Shown here one piece after another: positions 34,904 through 45,410 of a DNA stretch of 64,000 nt. This stretch comes from JACVRX01 sp963819885. GTDB lineage: Bacteria; Actinomycetota; Actinomycetes; Jiangellales; Jiangellaceae. The DNA is taken from assembly GCA_963819885.1 (NCBI GenBank), contig CAWFXV010000027.1, positions 1 to 64,000 on the forward strand, in the 5' to 3' direction. Both the position numbers and the translations under genes were made by a program. The notes beneath the pieces were generated by a model. The model ran no database searches. It was given only the letters and a program-made list of their open reading frames with translations, and had not been told where the DNA came from. Within the stretch, counting starts at the first letter, position 1. Every line of letters begins with the position of its first letter.

Positions 34904-35668
34904 TCACTCCAAGCTGGTGCCGCCTCGGCTGGCGACGACCTGACGGGCGAAGTCGGACAGTCGCGTGTTCTCGCGTCGGGCCGCGTCGCGCAACTTCGCA
35001 AAGGCCGTCTCCATGTCCCAGCCGGACCGCTCCGCGAGCACCCCCTTGGCTTGCTCAATCACCACACGACTGTTCAGCGCCTCCTGCAACTGGTCTGCCA
35101 GCACCGTCTGCTCATGAACAAGGCGCTCCTGCAGGATTGCGATGGTGGCGATGTCGGCGAATGCCTGTGCGACGCCAAGATCGTCATCGTGCAACGCCCC
35201 CGGCTCCTGCCGGAACAGGTTCAAGGCACCGATGACCTGCTGACGCAACCGCATCGGCAGCGCGTGCGCCGAGGAGAATCCGTCGCCCATCGCGTGAGAG
35301 GCAAACCTCGGCCATGGCGCCATACCGTCGCCAAGGTCAATGTGGAAGACCGGCCGCGCGGAACGAAAGCAATCCAGACAGGGCCCCTCGTCGTTCTGCA
35401 GTTCGAACAATTCCAGCAGCCGGGCCCGCTCACTAGAAGCCGCCGCCACACGCAACTGCCCCGAAGGGTCTGCCCGCCAACCGATCACCAAGGTCTCGGC
35501 GCCGAACGAGCCGTCACCTCGCACAATACGCGCCGCGCGCCTGGGAGCGGCGAGCTCGAGCAACAACCAGTACCGCTCGTGGGGCCGGAAGCCCGTGAAA
35601 TCGAACCGGATGACCACGCGCTGGTCAGGCAGTCGATCCCGGCGGAGCCCGTTGCACATCGACCACAA
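34904..35668 (-). CDS. GAF-ANTAR regulator with a foreign N-terminus
   Basis: Residues from about 40 to 180 form a GAF domain (LLELFELQNDEGPCLDCFRS, then AHALPMRLRQQVIGALNLF). Residues 185-245 are an ANTAR RNA-binding domain (LQEALNSRVVIEQAKGVLAE, then DMETAFAKLRDAARRENTRL). ANTAR proteins act as antiterminators by binding paired hexaloops. The first 38 residues (MCNGLRRDRLPDQRVVIRFD...) belong to the C-terminal domain of an HxlR-type regulator like that at 46839, so a joint was made. The start is uncertain. The original GAF N-terminus is missing. Confidence 0.8.
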   Translation of the reverse strand: MWSMCNGLRRDRLPDQRVVIRFDFTGFRPHERYWLLLELAAPRRAARIVRGDGSFGAETLVIGWRADPSGQLRVAAASSERARLLELFELQNDEGPCLDCFRSARPVFHIDLGDGMAPWPRFASHAMGDGFSSAHALPMRLRQQVIGALNLFRQEPGALHDDDLGVAQAFADIATIAILQERLVHEQTVLADQLQEALNSRVVIEQAKGVLAERSGWDMETAFAKLRDAARRENTRLSDFARQVVASRGGTSLE

Positions 35669-35762
35669 CGCGAGCCGTCCCGATGTGGCAACGCCGCCTC
35701 TGGCGCGGGCTCGACGCGACGCCGAGGGAGGATGCCGGAGCGATGCCAGCAGTCGGGCGGAA

Positions 35763-36734
35763 TCAATAGGCGCTGGGCATGCCGAACGCGTATGGCATCG
35801 GCGGCGGGTTGGCGTTGTTGCTCGCGCAGAACCCGTCCCTCCGCACCGTCGATGTTAGCGGGGGCAGGTAGCTGTTACTGGCCACGATCGTGGTCGCCTC
35901 GGCGGCAGCGGTGAGCTCGATCTGCTGCGCCACCGCGGCTCGTAGCTGCGGAGTCGGCGCGCTGACCAGCAGTTCGGCGTTGCGCCAGGCCTGCTCCCGC
36001 CATGCGGCTATGAGCTGGAACAGCCCGGTGTAGCCGACCCCGAGCGGAGTCTCGATTCTGACCGTGTCCGGGTCGAGCCGCGCGGCCAGCTCGGCCAGCA
36101 TGGGCTCGGTCACCTTGTTGAGGAACTCGTCCACCTTGTCGTGGTCTTCCTTACGATTTTGACCCTCCGGAGTCACCATGCCGATCGCCGCGAGGGTGAA
36201 CGGAAGATCGCGGTTGATATGCGCGCTCATGCCAAGCAATACGTCACCGGAGCCGGTGGTCCGGCGGTCCGCGGCGGAGTCAAACGCGATCAGCCAGGCC
36301 TGCGGCACCCGGGACCGGTTCCCGGCCAGCCAGTTGTCGTAGGCGTCGAAGTAGTACTTGGCGAACACCGCGTCCTCGTGGTTAACCCACGGCGTGTCCT
36401 GGAAGTAGCCGGGTTGCTGCGCGGCCCACAGGTAGGTTTGGGTGGTGCGCAGGTAGGCCAACGCGAACATCGCGTTGTGGTCGCAAGACCGTCCGAGCGG
36501 CTCGAACCGGCGCTCCATCTCCCGGATCAAGGCGCGGACACAGTTCATCCGGCCGGCCACGCAATCGTTGGCGCTGCTCGGGTTGTACTCGTCGGTCAGT
36601 CCCGGTAGCTGCGAGGACCACGGGACGAAGATCGGATCATCAGCGTGCGCCGACTGCTGACCGGCCGGGACGACCAGCCCGACCGTGAGGACCAGGGCAG
36701 CAAGCACACCGATATGCCGCCTGAGACGCATCAT
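35763..36734 (-). CDS. Secreted DUF5995 family protein
   Basis: From the ATG at 36734, behind AAGGAG, the protein has 323 residues. A signal peptide of about 30 residues (MMRLRRHIGVLAALVLTVGL...) ends near QQSAHAD. The mature part is the DUF5995 domain: NCVRALIREMERRFEPLGRS, DTPWVNHEDAVFAKYYFDAY, and LLGMSAHINRDLPFTLAAIG, rich in His and Asp that could bind a metal. Four Cys may form disulfides. It is exported by the Sec route; function unknown. Confidence 0.85.
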   Translation of the reverse strand: MMRLRRHIGVLAALVLTVGLVVPAGQQSAHADDPIFVPWSSQLPGLTDEYNPSSANDCVAGRMNCVRALIREMERRFEPLGRSCDHNAMFALAYLRTTQTYLWAAQQPGYFQDTPWVNHEDAVFAKYYFDAYDNWLAGNRSRVPQAWLIAFDSAADRRTTGSGDVLLGMSAHINRDLPFTLAAIGMVTPEGQNRKEDHDKVDEFLNKVTEPMLAELAARLDPDTVRIETPLGVGYTGLFQLIAAWREQAWRNAELLVSAPTPQLRAAVAQQIELTAAAEATTIVASNSYLPPLTSTVRRDGFCASNNANPPPMPYAFGMPSAY

Positions 36735-37102
36735 CGCTCCTTCGACACCAGCCGGCCCGCAACCGGGCAACGGGCTACAGATACCACGCGCGTCCCCAAG
36801 GTATGCATCGAGCGCCTGAGTGATACATGAGGTTCCCCATTTGTCGGGGTTCGAACAGCGACCTACAAGCTCCCACAGGTGCCCACGCGGTCACAGTGGT
36901 CACGCCGAAGGAAGGACGACGCCCGTCGTCCAGTGGCTGCCCTCGCCCCCGCGATCCGAGGGCAGACCCGCTGACCGACAGGGACCCGACTGAGCGGAGC
37001 CGGATCCGTTGTCCTGACGGCGGGCGTCGTGGGCTACGGGCGTCGTCCTGCGCGAAGCCTCCCTTGCCGCCCGCGGCGGCGGCTAGGGAGCGGCACCCTG
37101 AG
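36735..37102. other. Intergenic stretch, no gene seen
   Basis: It should hold the promoter of the DUF5995 gene and the end of the LuxR transcript. No gene is visible. A GGGTTCGAAC segment near 36846 resembles a tRNA T-loop but has no matching stem. Confidence 0.5.
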
Positions 37103-39974
37103 TTAGTCGGCCGCGGCCCCGGACTTAACAAGACCGGTCAAGCCGCTGCGTCCGGTGACCTTCGTCTTGGCGACCAGGTTGGCCACGTGCGTCTCGACGG
37201 TCCGGGGTGAGAGCACCAGCCGCTCGGCGATTGCCCCGTTGGTCAGCCCCTCCGCGACCAACTGCAGGACGTCCATCTCCCGGCTGGTCACCCCGTAACC
37301 GCGGAGCCGGACTGGCACCGCGGTGTCGCCCCGGCCAAGCCGCGGCACAGGGGCGCCGGCCTGGCGCAGCACCTCCCGGCAGCGGGTGGCCAGCCGGTCG
37401 TCACCGCGCCGGACGAACACCGCTAGCGCCTCCCGGGCCCAGCCGATCGGGTCTCCCCAGCTGCTGGCGAGCGCATCGCCGGCGACCAGCAGCCGGATTC
37501 GGTGCTGCCACCAACGCCGGGAGCTCATCGCGGTATCGGCGGCGGCGAACAACTGATCGGCTTCGGCCGGCGGACCCCGGCGGCCGGCGGCCACGGCGTC
37601 GGCGTAGCCGAGCAGCGCCCGGTTCTCCCAGTTCACCCCGGATGGGCGAGCCTCGGCTCGTGCCTGCTCTCCCTCCCGGTCGTCCAGGGTGCGTACCAGC
37701 GCCCACAACCCATAGGTAGGCGCCGGCGCCGTGGTCGAGCTGCTGCGCAGGAACTCGATGGCCCGGTCCAGGCACTCGGCCAGCCGGTCCCGGTCGTCGT
37801 CGAGCAGGGCGACGTGCGCATACACCGCGCCCCAGATGCCGGCGTTGACGTCCAAGTCGTCCGGGGCGAGCCGGCATGCGTCGGCCACGCAGCGCTCCAT
37901 CGCCTCGGCGTTGCGGTGGTGTGCGTGCGCGGCCGCTTGGAAGAACAGCGCGGTGGCCCGCAGCTGGTCCATCCGCAGCCGGCGGGCGCGCTCAGCGCTG
38001 CGTTCAGCGTGCACCAGCGCGGCATCCGCGTCTCGGTGCAGCAGGCTGGCCGCGATCTGCACGTCGACCTTGGCCGCCAGGCCCAGCGCGCCGGCATCCA
38101 GGGCGAGCGCTCGGGCCTGCTCCAGCCGGACCGTGGAGCCGTTCAGCAGCAGGTCTACGGTTCCGAGCTCGTGCAGCGCGGAGACCCGTTCCAGCGGCAG
38201 ATCGTGGTCGATGGCCAGCCGCTCGGCGGCCAGGAATGCGTCGCCGGCCGCCGCCAGGTCGGTGACCCGCGCAACGCGGCCCATCACCTCCAGCGCCTGG
38301 CAGGCCACCAACCACTGGTTGCGCTCCTCGGCCTCGATGAGCGCCATCGCGGCGATGCTCTGCGCGTCCTCCGGCTGACCGCGTTCGTGCGCCACGCGCG
38401 CGGCCAGCACTCTGGCCCGCGGGTCGTCGGTATCCGGCAGCGCGGCCAGCCCTGAGGAAGCGACGTTCCACCGGCCGGCATCGGCCGCCACCTCTGCCAG
38501 CGTCAGCTGGACCCATGTCTCCCCGCGGGCCAGCAGCCGCTCGCCCAATGCCAGCGCCCGGTCGGTGTCGCCGGCATCGGCCAGCACCCCGATCAGCGCC
38601 GCCTCCGCTTCCCGGCGCAGCTCCGGATTGTCCGCGGCCAGAGTCGCGGCGCGGGTCAGCTGGGTGTCCGCGGTGTGCAGCGCGCCGCGGCGGCGGGCCT
38701 GCCGGCCGGCGTAGAGGTACAGCTCGGCAGCCCGGGCGTTCTCCGCTGCCGCCATCCACAGCCCGGCGGCCAGGTCGCAGGCGTCCGGCTCGCGCCGCTC
38801 GACAACCGCGGCGGCGGCTCGGGCCAGCGCCCGGTGCTCCGGCGGCAGCAGGTCGGTGCGCACCGCGTCGCAGGTCAGGGCGTGCCGGAACCGGAACGAT
38901 GTCGGTGTCGGTGACGTCCACCACAACCAGGCCCGTAGCCACCGCGGACCGCAGGCCGGCCAGCACCGCCTGGTCGGCCAGCCCGGTGATCTCGGTGATC
39001 AGCCGCCAGTCGAACCGGCGGCCGAGCACCGCGGCGGTCTCCACCACCGAGCGCGCGCTCGGCTCCAGGCCGGCCAGCCGGCGGCGCACGGTGGCGGCGA
39101 ACGTGCGCGGCACGTTCGTGGTCAGCGGGCCGGTCAGGGTCCCGTCCGGGGCCAGCGCGCCAACTGCGACCAGCCCGGTGAGCAGCTCCTCGACCAGGAA
39201 CGGCAACCCGTCGGCGTTGTCGGTGACGAACCGCACCAGCTCATCCGGCGGAGCCCCCGACAGGCACGACTCCACCACCCCGCGGACGTCCTGTGGGCCG
39301 AGCCGGTCCAGCGCGATGACGTCGGCCTGGCAGGCCAGCGCAAGGTCGAGCAGCCGCTGCGGCGGGTCCAGCTCGTCCCGAGCGGTTGCCACCAGCACCA
39401 CCGGCGAGGTGACTGCCGCGTCGGCCAGATAGCTCAGCACGTCGAGCGTGTCCGGGTCAGCCCAGTGCAAGTCCTCGAGCACCAGCATGGCGCCGCACGG
39501 GCTGGCCAGCGAGGTCACCAGCCGCAGGATCGCCTCGCCCAGGATGACACCACCGCGCGGGTCGGACCGGCCGTCTGTGCCGGCGTCGGTAAGCAGCGCG
39601 GACAGCGCCGGCAGGTACGGCCGGAGGCCGTTCTCCCGAGGCAGCGGACGGCCCCGCAACGCGGCGCTGAGCGCCTCGGCGAGCGGGCGGTAGGCATCGC
39701 CGGACGGCACCGCCCGGCCGGAGAACACGAGGACGCCGGCTTGCCGGGCCACCGCGGTGGCCTCCCGAACCAGCCGTGACTTGCCCACCCCGGCCTCGCC
39801 GTGGACGAGCACCATCCGCCCTGTGGTCGTTCTCTCCATGCCTTCCAGCAGACGGCAGAGGCGGTCCAACTCACCGTCTCGGCCGACCAACCTGGACGAC
39901 GATGCCTGCCACGGTGCGGTCAACTGTTCCGTCCCGGTGTCTCCAGCAGGGGAGCGCAGGTTGCTGTAGCGCAC
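37103..39974 (-). pseudogene. Large LuxR family regulator (AAA-TPR-HTH), one frameshift
   Basis: Read from 39974, the first frame gives an AAA/NACHT-like ATPase with Walker A GEAGVGKS at residues 59-66 and Walker B MLVLEDLHWADPDTLDVLS. Near 38897 one extra base shifts the frame. The second frame continues FRFRHALTCDAVRTDLL and a long run of TPR-like helices, and ends with a LuxR helix-turn-helix (YGVTSREMDVLQLVAEGLTN, then LVLSPRTVETHVANLVAKT). Joined, it is about 955 residues, the usual size. Since only one base is at fault, this may be a recent mutation, a sequence error or programmed slippage. Confidence 0.82.
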
Positions 39975-40267
39975 CGCTAGTCGCGGTCAGCACAGAGTAG
40001 CGGCAGATCGAGCACTAGCTGGACCCGGCACCGGGGACCGACGCCAGCCAGACGGTCCACCGCATCACCCCCGAAGAGGTGCGTTCCGCGGCGAGGGAAT
40101 GTAGCGTCTCTCTTCGCGGTCGGGGGCTCCCCCCGTGGCCCTCGGCCGCCCCCCGGCTCTGCTCCGGTTATCGCCGAGGGTGTGGTGTTGTGATGTGATT
40201 GCCCGTACATGTCGACCCTGGGGGCGTACTTTCGGGTGGGGTCGACGACAGGGGAGGGGAGTGTGAC

Positions 40268-40984
40268 ATGCGCAGAATGGCCATAGCCATGGGCGGGGCT
40301 CTGCTGCTGCTCGGTTGGTCACTGATCGGAACGGGCGCCGCGAGCGCACAAGAGCCGCCGCTGTGTGGTCCACCGGGCGAGGAAGTGCCAGCCACAATTG
40401 TTGGCGCGGGGACGATCTTCGGCACAGAGGGCGACGACGTCATCGTGGCCAGCGCCGGGAACGACATCGTGTTCGGCGGGGGTGGCGACGACTTCGTCTG
40501 CGGAGAAGGTGGCAACGACACGCTGGACGGCGGCAAGGGCAATGACGTTCTCATCGGCGACGAACTCGACAGCGTGCCGTTCTTCCCGTCGAACGGGGCA
40601 AACAATGACACGCTGCTGGGCGGTCCTGGAAACGACACGCTTGCTGGCCTCGGCGGCGACGACGCCTTGGAGGGCGGACCCGGCGACGACCAACTCATTG
40701 GGATGGGCGGTGTCGACACCATCGCCGGCGGCCCTGGCGATGACACGGTGTTTGCTGGTCCCCTTGACGACCAGGTGTTCGGCGGGCCGGACGACGACAC
40801 ACTCTTCGGCAACTTCGGCAGCGATGTGATCAGCGGCGGGCCCGGCGATGACGTCATCGACGGCGACAACCCACCCTTCCCACTGCCGCCCGGATTCCCG
40901 CCCTTCCCGCCCGGTGGAAACAACGACACGTGCAGCGGCGGTCCTGGTATCAACATCGTGCAGAACTGCGAAGTAGCTGCGTAG
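40268..40984 (+). CDS. Secreted calcium-binding RTX-repeat protein
   Basis: From the ATG at 40268, behind GGGGAGGGGAG, the protein has 238 residues. A signal peptide ends near GTGAASAQ. It then has some twelve RTX-like nonapeptides (GGGGDDFVCG, GGKGNDVLIG, GGPGNDTLAG and so on), which fold as a calcium-bound beta roll. C-terminal Cys pairs (CSGG, QNCEVAA) may form a disulfide. The Sec signal replaces the type I secretion signal of Gram-negative RTX proteins. It may act in surface binding; no enzyme domain is attached. Confidence 0.88.
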   Translation: MRRMAIAMGGALLLLGWSLIGTGAASAQEPPLCGPPGEEVPATIVGAGTIFGTEGDDVIVASAGNDIVFGGGGDDFVCGEGGNDTLDGGKGNDVLIGDELDSVPFFPSNGANNDTLLGGPGNDTLAGLGGDDALEGGPGDDQLIGMGGVDTIAGGPGDDTVFAGPLDDQVFGGPDDDTLFGNFGSDVISGGPGDDVIDGDNPPFPLPPGFPPFPPGGNNDTCSGGPGINIVQNCEVAA

Positions 40985-40995
40985 CTGACGCGTAG

Positions 40996-41029
40996 CGGTG
41001 GTGACCGAACCCGGGCTCGGTCACCACCG
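40996..41029. terminator. Strong hairpin terminator after the RTX gene
   Basis: A 13-bp perfect stem, CGGTGGTGACCGA and its complement, encloses an 8-base loop. It begins 12 bases after the stop and is followed by GTTTCC. Confidence 0.8.
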
Positions 41030-41251
41030 GTTTCCAATACTTCTCGGCGGTCGATGACATGCCGCAGGCACTCACGCTATTTCGACACAACTCCAAGCCG
41101 CGGCCTTACGCCTCACCGCTGCCGTTCACCGACAGCAAAGCGGATTGCCTGTGTCGCACCCGTTCTCTAGCGTGGCGAGCGGGTTTGTGTGCCTCACCGC
41201 GGCATCTCGGGGCACGCATCGTCGTGTCGGACACTCCGGAAGGTGGGCCTG

Positions 41252-43720
41252 ATGGGCCGGGTATCGCAGTGGGCCGTGCGCCGTCCTTGGTATGCGTTGC
41301 TCACGTGGGTCGGGATCATGGTCGTGGTCGGCATCCTCGGGACGAGGTTCGGCGGCGACTACAACGACAACTTCGAGCTGCCGGACACCGAGTCGACCAC
41401 CGCGCAGGAACTCCTGGCCGACCTCTCCGGTGGTGCCGGTACCGGCGCGGGTCTGGAAGGCCAGGTCGTCTGGAAACCGGACTCCGGTACGGCCACTGAC
41501 GCCTCGGCGGAAGCGGCCATGACGGGCCTGCTCACCGACCTGTCCACCTCGCCAGGCGTGGCGTGTGTGCTCACGCCCTACGGCGAGCCACTCGGCTCGG
41601 CATGCCCGCAGCAACCCGCGGACCAAGGCGAGGGGGGTCAGCAGGGGGAGCAGCCGCAGCAGGAGCTGTCGCCGGAGGCGCAGGGCGCGCTCGCGCATTT
41701 CGGCCAGGCCGGCGTCAGCCCTGACGGCAACGTCGCATACAGCACGGTGATTTTCGAAGGCGAGTCATTCGACGACCTGAGCACCGACGACGTCATCACC
41801 GCGCGGGATCTCATCGAGGAGCAGAACGGCAGCGATGGCCTGCAGGTCGGGGCCAACGGAGTGTTTGTCTTCGTCGGTGGTGAACCGCCGTCCTCGGAGA
41901 GCATCGGCGTCATCGTCGCGCTGGTGATCCTGCTGTTCGCGTTCGGCGCGATCATGGGTGCGTTCCTGCCGATCACCTCGGCCGCGATTTCGGTCGCGCT
42001 GGCAACCACTTTCGCACTGCCGCTCGTGGCGCGCTCCTTCGACGTTGCGACCTTTGCACCGATCCTGGCCTCGATGATCGGCCTCGGGGTCGGCATCGAC
42101 TATTCGCTGATGGTCATCAACCGGTACCGCGAGGCGATCATCCATGGCCGGTCGCCGCGGGATGCCGCGCTGGAGTCGGTGCGCACCTCGGGTCGGGCCG
42201 TGCAGTTCGCGGCCGCGACGGTGATCATCGCGCTGCTCGGCCTGTTCGTCATGCGGATCACGTTCTTCAACGGCATCGCGGTCGCGGCGGCCGTCACGGT
42301 CTTCATGGTGATGGTCGGAGCCCTGTTGCTGCTGCCCGCCGTGCTGTCACTACTGGGCACCTGGGCGTTCGTCGGTCGGATGGCCTGGATCACTGACGCG
42401 GAGGCGATTCCGAAGCAGCGCGCGACCGGCGTGTGGCACACCGTGGGCCTGTGCTTCCGCTACCTCGGCTGGCTCATCTTCCTCCCGGTGACCCTGATCG
42501 GGCTGGGCTGGCGCTGGATCGTGCACCGTGGCAAGGCACCTGACCCGACACGACCGAACGCGTTCGCCCGATACGGCCACTGGCTACAGAAATGGCCATG
42601 GCTGACCGGCGCCTTCGCGCTGGCGGTCATGGTTCTGATCGCGCTGCCGATGCTGTCGTTGCGCTTGGGTTTCTCCGACGACTCGGGCGCCCCGGAAGGC
42701 AGCTCTCCGCGGATCGCATACGACCTGACCGCCGAAGGTTTCGGTCCCGGCGTGAACGGACCGTTCTACCTGGCGGTCGAGCTGCCCGAGGCCGGCGACC
42801 AGGAGGTCGTGACGACGATCACGGACGCCCTGAACGCCGACCCGGGCGTGGCCCTCGCGGCTGGCGCGCCGGTGGCCGCGGACGCCACTGTCGCGCCGAT
42901 CCAGCTGTTCCCCAAGACGGCGCCGCAGGACGAGGCGACGACCGACCTGCTGTTCCACCTGCGCGAGGACGTCATCCCCGCCGCCACGGCTGATTCGGGT
43001 GCCCAGGCCTACGTCGGTGGCTTCCAAGCGGTGACGGCCGACTTCACCCAGGTGCTCGAGGACGCGCTTCCGTGGTTCCTGCTGATCGTCGTGGGTCTCG
43101 GTTTCTTGACGCTCGTGTTCCTGTTCCGGGCGTTGCTGGTGTCGGCCACCGGGGTCCTTTCCAGCCTGCTCTCGCTGGGCGCGGCTCTTGGCATCACGGT
43201 GGCCGTGTTCCAGTGGGGCTGGTTCGCCGACCTGATCAACCTGGAGAACACCGGACCGATCTTCCCCTTCCTGCCCATCATGGTCTTCTCGATCCTGTTC
43301 GGGCTGTCCTGCGACTACCAGGTGTTCCTGGTGAGCCGCATGCACGAGGAGTGGGTGTACACCGGCGACAATCGCAAGGCGGTTCGCCGCGGGCTGGCCG
43401 GATCCGGCAGGGTGGTGGCGATCGCGGCGGCGATCATGACGAGCGTGTTCGGCGCCTTCATTCTCGGCAACGACGCCATCATCAAGCTGTTCGGCGTCGC
43501 ACTCTCAACTGCTGTGCTGCTCGACGCATTCGTGGTCCGGCTGATCCTCATTCCGTCTCTGATGACGATCTTCGGCACGGCCAACTGGTGGCTGCCCGGC
43601 TGGCTGTCACGTTTGCTGCCGCACATCAGCGTCGAGTCCCAGGAAGACATCGAGGCGGGCGCCGAGGAGATCGTGGACATCACCGAGCCCGGTGAGGAAA
43701 CCGAGCCAGCGCCGGTCTGA
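41252..43720 (+). CDS. MMPL/RND family transporter
   Basis: From the ATG at 41252, behind GGAAGGTGG, the protein has 822 residues. It has the MMPL plan: helix 1 (WYALLTWVGIMVVVGILG), an extracytoplasmic loop, helices 2-6 with GLGVGIDYSLMVINRYREAI (the conserved GxxxDY of helix 4), a second loop and helices 8-12 with FGLSCDYQVFLVSRMHEEW. The two Asp-Tyr pairs carry the proton relay. MMPL proteins export lipids or siderophores across the membrane of actinobacteria. No lipid-synthesis genes adjoin, so the cargo is unknown. It is intact. Confidence 0.9.
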   Translation: MGRVSQWAVRRPWYALLTWVGIMVVVGILGTRFGGDYNDNFELPDTESTTAQELLADLSGGAGTGAGLEGQVVWKPDSGTATDASAEAAMTGLLTDLSTSPGVACVLTPYGEPLGSACPQQPADQGEGGQQGEQPQQELSPEAQGALAHFGQAGVSPDGNVAYSTVIFEGESFDDLSTDDVITARDLIEEQNGSDGLQVGANGVFVFVGGEPPSSESIGVIVALVILLFAFGAIMGAFLPITSAAISVALATTFALPLVARSFDVATFAPILASMIGLGVGIDYSLMVINRYREAIIHGRSPRDAALESVRTSGRAVQFAAATVIIALLGLFVMRITFFNGIAVAAAVTVFMVMVGALLLLPAVLSLLGTWAFVGRMAWITDAEAIPKQRATGVWHTVGLCFRYLGWLIFLPVTLIGLGWRWIVHRGKAPDPTRPNAFARYGHWLQKWPWLTGAFALAVMVLIALPMLSLRLGFSDDSGAPEGSSPRIAYDLTAEGFGPGVNGPFYLAVELPEAGDQEVVTTITDALNADPGVALAAGAPVAADATVAPIQLFPKTAPQDEATTDLLFHLREDVIPAATADSGAQAYVGGFQAVTADFTQVLEDALPWFLLIVVGLGFLTLVFLFRALLVSATGVLSSLLSLGAALGITVAVFQWGWFADLINLENTGPIFPFLPIMVFSILFGLSCDYQVFLVSRMHEEWVYTGDNRKAVRRGLAGSGRVVAIAAAIMTSVFGAFILGNDAIIKLFGVALSTAVLLDAFVVRLILIPSLMTIFGTANWWLPGWLSRLLPHISVESQEDIEAGAEEIVDITEPGEETEPAPV

Positions 43721-43803
43721 CCACGCGGCCCCACGGGCTCGACGGGTAGCCGGCTGAGCGCGGCCGAGGTCGGCAAGCGCGCCGACACGTCAGCAGGGCT
43801 GGG

Positions 43804-43950
43804 TCAGCTCTGCTGCTGGTCGTGGAAGGCGAGGGTGACTGCGGCGAACAAGGGCGAGGTGAAGATGTTGGCCTGTCCCCAGCCCGCCGTGCAGCAGGAT
43901 CAGCGGGCGCCCGCTTGTCACAGTGACACCACCCCACGCGTGCCTGTGGA
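43804..43950 (-). pseudogene. Alpha/beta hydrolase fragment
   Basis: Leftward, the frame reads VTSGRPLILLHGGLGTG, the oxyanion strand of an alpha/beta hydrolase. It slips and continues ANIFTSPLFAAVTLAFHDQQ to a stop. Nothing of the nucleophile region remains. It is a relic. Confidence 0.35.
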
Positions 43951-43984
43951 AGCGAGAGACTGAGGTCGACTCCGAGAGGGTGGG

Positions 43985-44173
43985 ATGAACATGAGCAATA
44001 ACTCCGGTGCGACAGCGAGCGGCGGCGCGATCTACGGCCTCGGCATCTTTGGTGCGTGGGTGTACTTCTGGCAGCAGGCAGACGGGTTCTGGGAGTACGT
44101 GTTGGCGGTGCTAGAGGGCCTGGTGTGGCCGGCGTTTCTGGTCTACGAGGCGTTCTCAGCTCTCGCCGGCTGA
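43985..44173 (+). CDS. Small conserved membrane protein
   Basis: The 62-residue chain (or 60 from the ATG at 43991, which has better spacing from GAGAGGGTGGG) has two hydrophobic helices: AIYGLGIFGAWVYFWQQ and YVLAVLEGLVWPAFLVYEAF. It is Trp- and Gly-rich and resembles a small protein common in actinobacteria. Function unknown. It stands alone between a hydrolase relic and a short fragment. Confidence 0.7.
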   Translation: MNMSNNSGATASGGAIYGLGIFGAWVYFWQQADGFWEYVLAVLEGLVWPAFLVYEAFSALAG

Positions 44174-44188
44174 GCGTCCGGCTGAGTG

Positions 44189-44312
44189 TTACAGCTCCTG
44201 GAGGAAGGCCAGAATCTCTTCCCCCACCTGCAGCTTCGTTGGTGCGAGCACCCACTTCTGAACGCCCAGCTCCCGCAGTTTCGCGGCCGCCTCGATGGTG
44301 TCCTTGCTCCCG
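44189..44312 (-). pseudogene. Short C-terminal fragment of an unidentified gene
   Basis: The frame reads SKDTIEAAAKLRELGVQKWV, then TKLQVGEEILAFLQEL and stops. It looks like the end of a TIM-barrel enzyme, perhaps of the luciferase-like class, but the upstream part is replaced by the aldo/keto reductase gene. Confidence 0.3.
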
Positions 44313-44317
44313 CGCCG

Positions 44318-45352
44318 TCATCGCCTGCCAGAGATCAGCCGGCTGCGCTGCTCGTTGCCGGGTCCGCCGTAGGGGTAGTCGGCGGGAGCGGGATCGCTCG
44401 CGGCATCGAGAGCGGCGGCTTCGTCGGCCTCGAGATGGACGTCGGCTGCGGCCAGGTTGTCCTCTAGCTGCTCGAGTGTGCGGGCACCGAGGATCACCGA
44501 AGTGACCGCTGGCCGGTCGACCAGCCAGGCCAGGGCGACCTGGGCCATCGAGACACCTCGCTTATCGGCGATGGCCCGCACCGCATCGACCACGTCCCAC
44601 GTCCGCTCCTGGGTGGACCGGCGAGAGTAGGCCTCGACACCACGGTCGGGGTTTTCGCCGAGCCGCGTGGCGCCGACGGGTTCGGTATCGCGCCGGTATT
44701 TGCCGGTGAGCCACCCGCCGCCCAGGGGTGACCATGGCAACAGCCCGAGGCCGGCGTCAAGGCAGGCGGGCACGATCTCCCACTCCACCTCGCGAACAAG
44801 CAGGTTGTATTGCGGCTGAAGCGTGACCGGTGCCTCCAGGTTGTGCTCACGCGCCAAGCCGACAGCCTTCTGGACCTGCCAGCCGGTGTAGTTGGACAGC
44901 CCGACATAGCGGATCTTGCCGGTGCGCACCATGTCGTCGAGAGCTCGCATGGTCTCGCCCAGCGGCGTCAATGGATCCCATGCGTGCACCTGATAGAGAT
45001 CGATGCAATCGACTCCGAGCCGACGCAGCGACTCTTCCACGGCACGCTGCAGATGCCGACGAGATAGGCCGAGGTCGTTCGCGTCCTCACCCGTCGGGAA
45101 CCGGCCCTTGGTGGCAATCACGACACTGTCGCGCACATTGGGCGCGGTAGCCGCGAGCCAGCGACCGACGATCTCCTCCGACGCCCCGTCGCTGTAGACG
45201 TCGGCGGTGTCGATCAGGTTGCCGCCCGACGCGACGAAGGCGTCCAGTTGGGCGCGCGAGCCGTCCTCGTCGGTCTCGGTGCCGAACGTCATGGTCCCCA
45301 AGGCGAGAGTCGAGACCGCGCAGCCGCTGCGGCCCAGCAGACGATGCTCCAT
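44318..45352 (-). CDS. Aldo/keto reductase
   Basis: This 344-residue TIM-barrel enzyme has the catalytic tetrad: Asp48 and Tyr53 in LIDTADVYSDG, Lys82 in VIATKGRF and His123 in YQVHAWD. The NADPH-binding end has VTSVILGARTLEQLEDNLAA. It belongs to the YajO/YghZ-like branch, which reduces aldehydes or ketones, often in detoxification. No pathway partner adjoins. Complete and unbroken. Confidence 0.9.
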   Translation of the reverse strand: MEHRLLGRSGCAVSTLALGTMTFGTETDEDGSRAQLDAFVASGGNLIDTADVYSDGASEEIVGRWLAATAPNVRDSVVIATKGRFPTGEDANDLGLSRRHLQRAVEESLRRLGVDCIDLYQVHAWDPLTPLGETMRALDDMVRTGKIRYVGLSNYTGWQVQKAVGLAREHNLEAPVTLQPQYNLLVREVEWEIVPACLDAGLGLLPWSPLGGGWLTGKYRRDTEPVGATRLGENPDRGVEAYSRRSTQERTWDVVDAVRAIADKRGVSMAQVALAWLVDRPAVTSVILGARTLEQLEDNLAAADVHLEADEAAALDAASDPAPADYPYGGPGNEQRSRLISGRR

Positions 45353-45410
45353 GGGCCCATCCTGCCCGGTGATCTGCGAGCTAGGCGTGGACGCGCTGCG
45401 CTGGGCGGGA

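Noticed and set aside
36830..36900. A tRNA gene around GGGTTCGAAC
   Set aside because: The T-loop-like word has no complementary stem on either strand, and no D or anticodon arm can be drawn around it.
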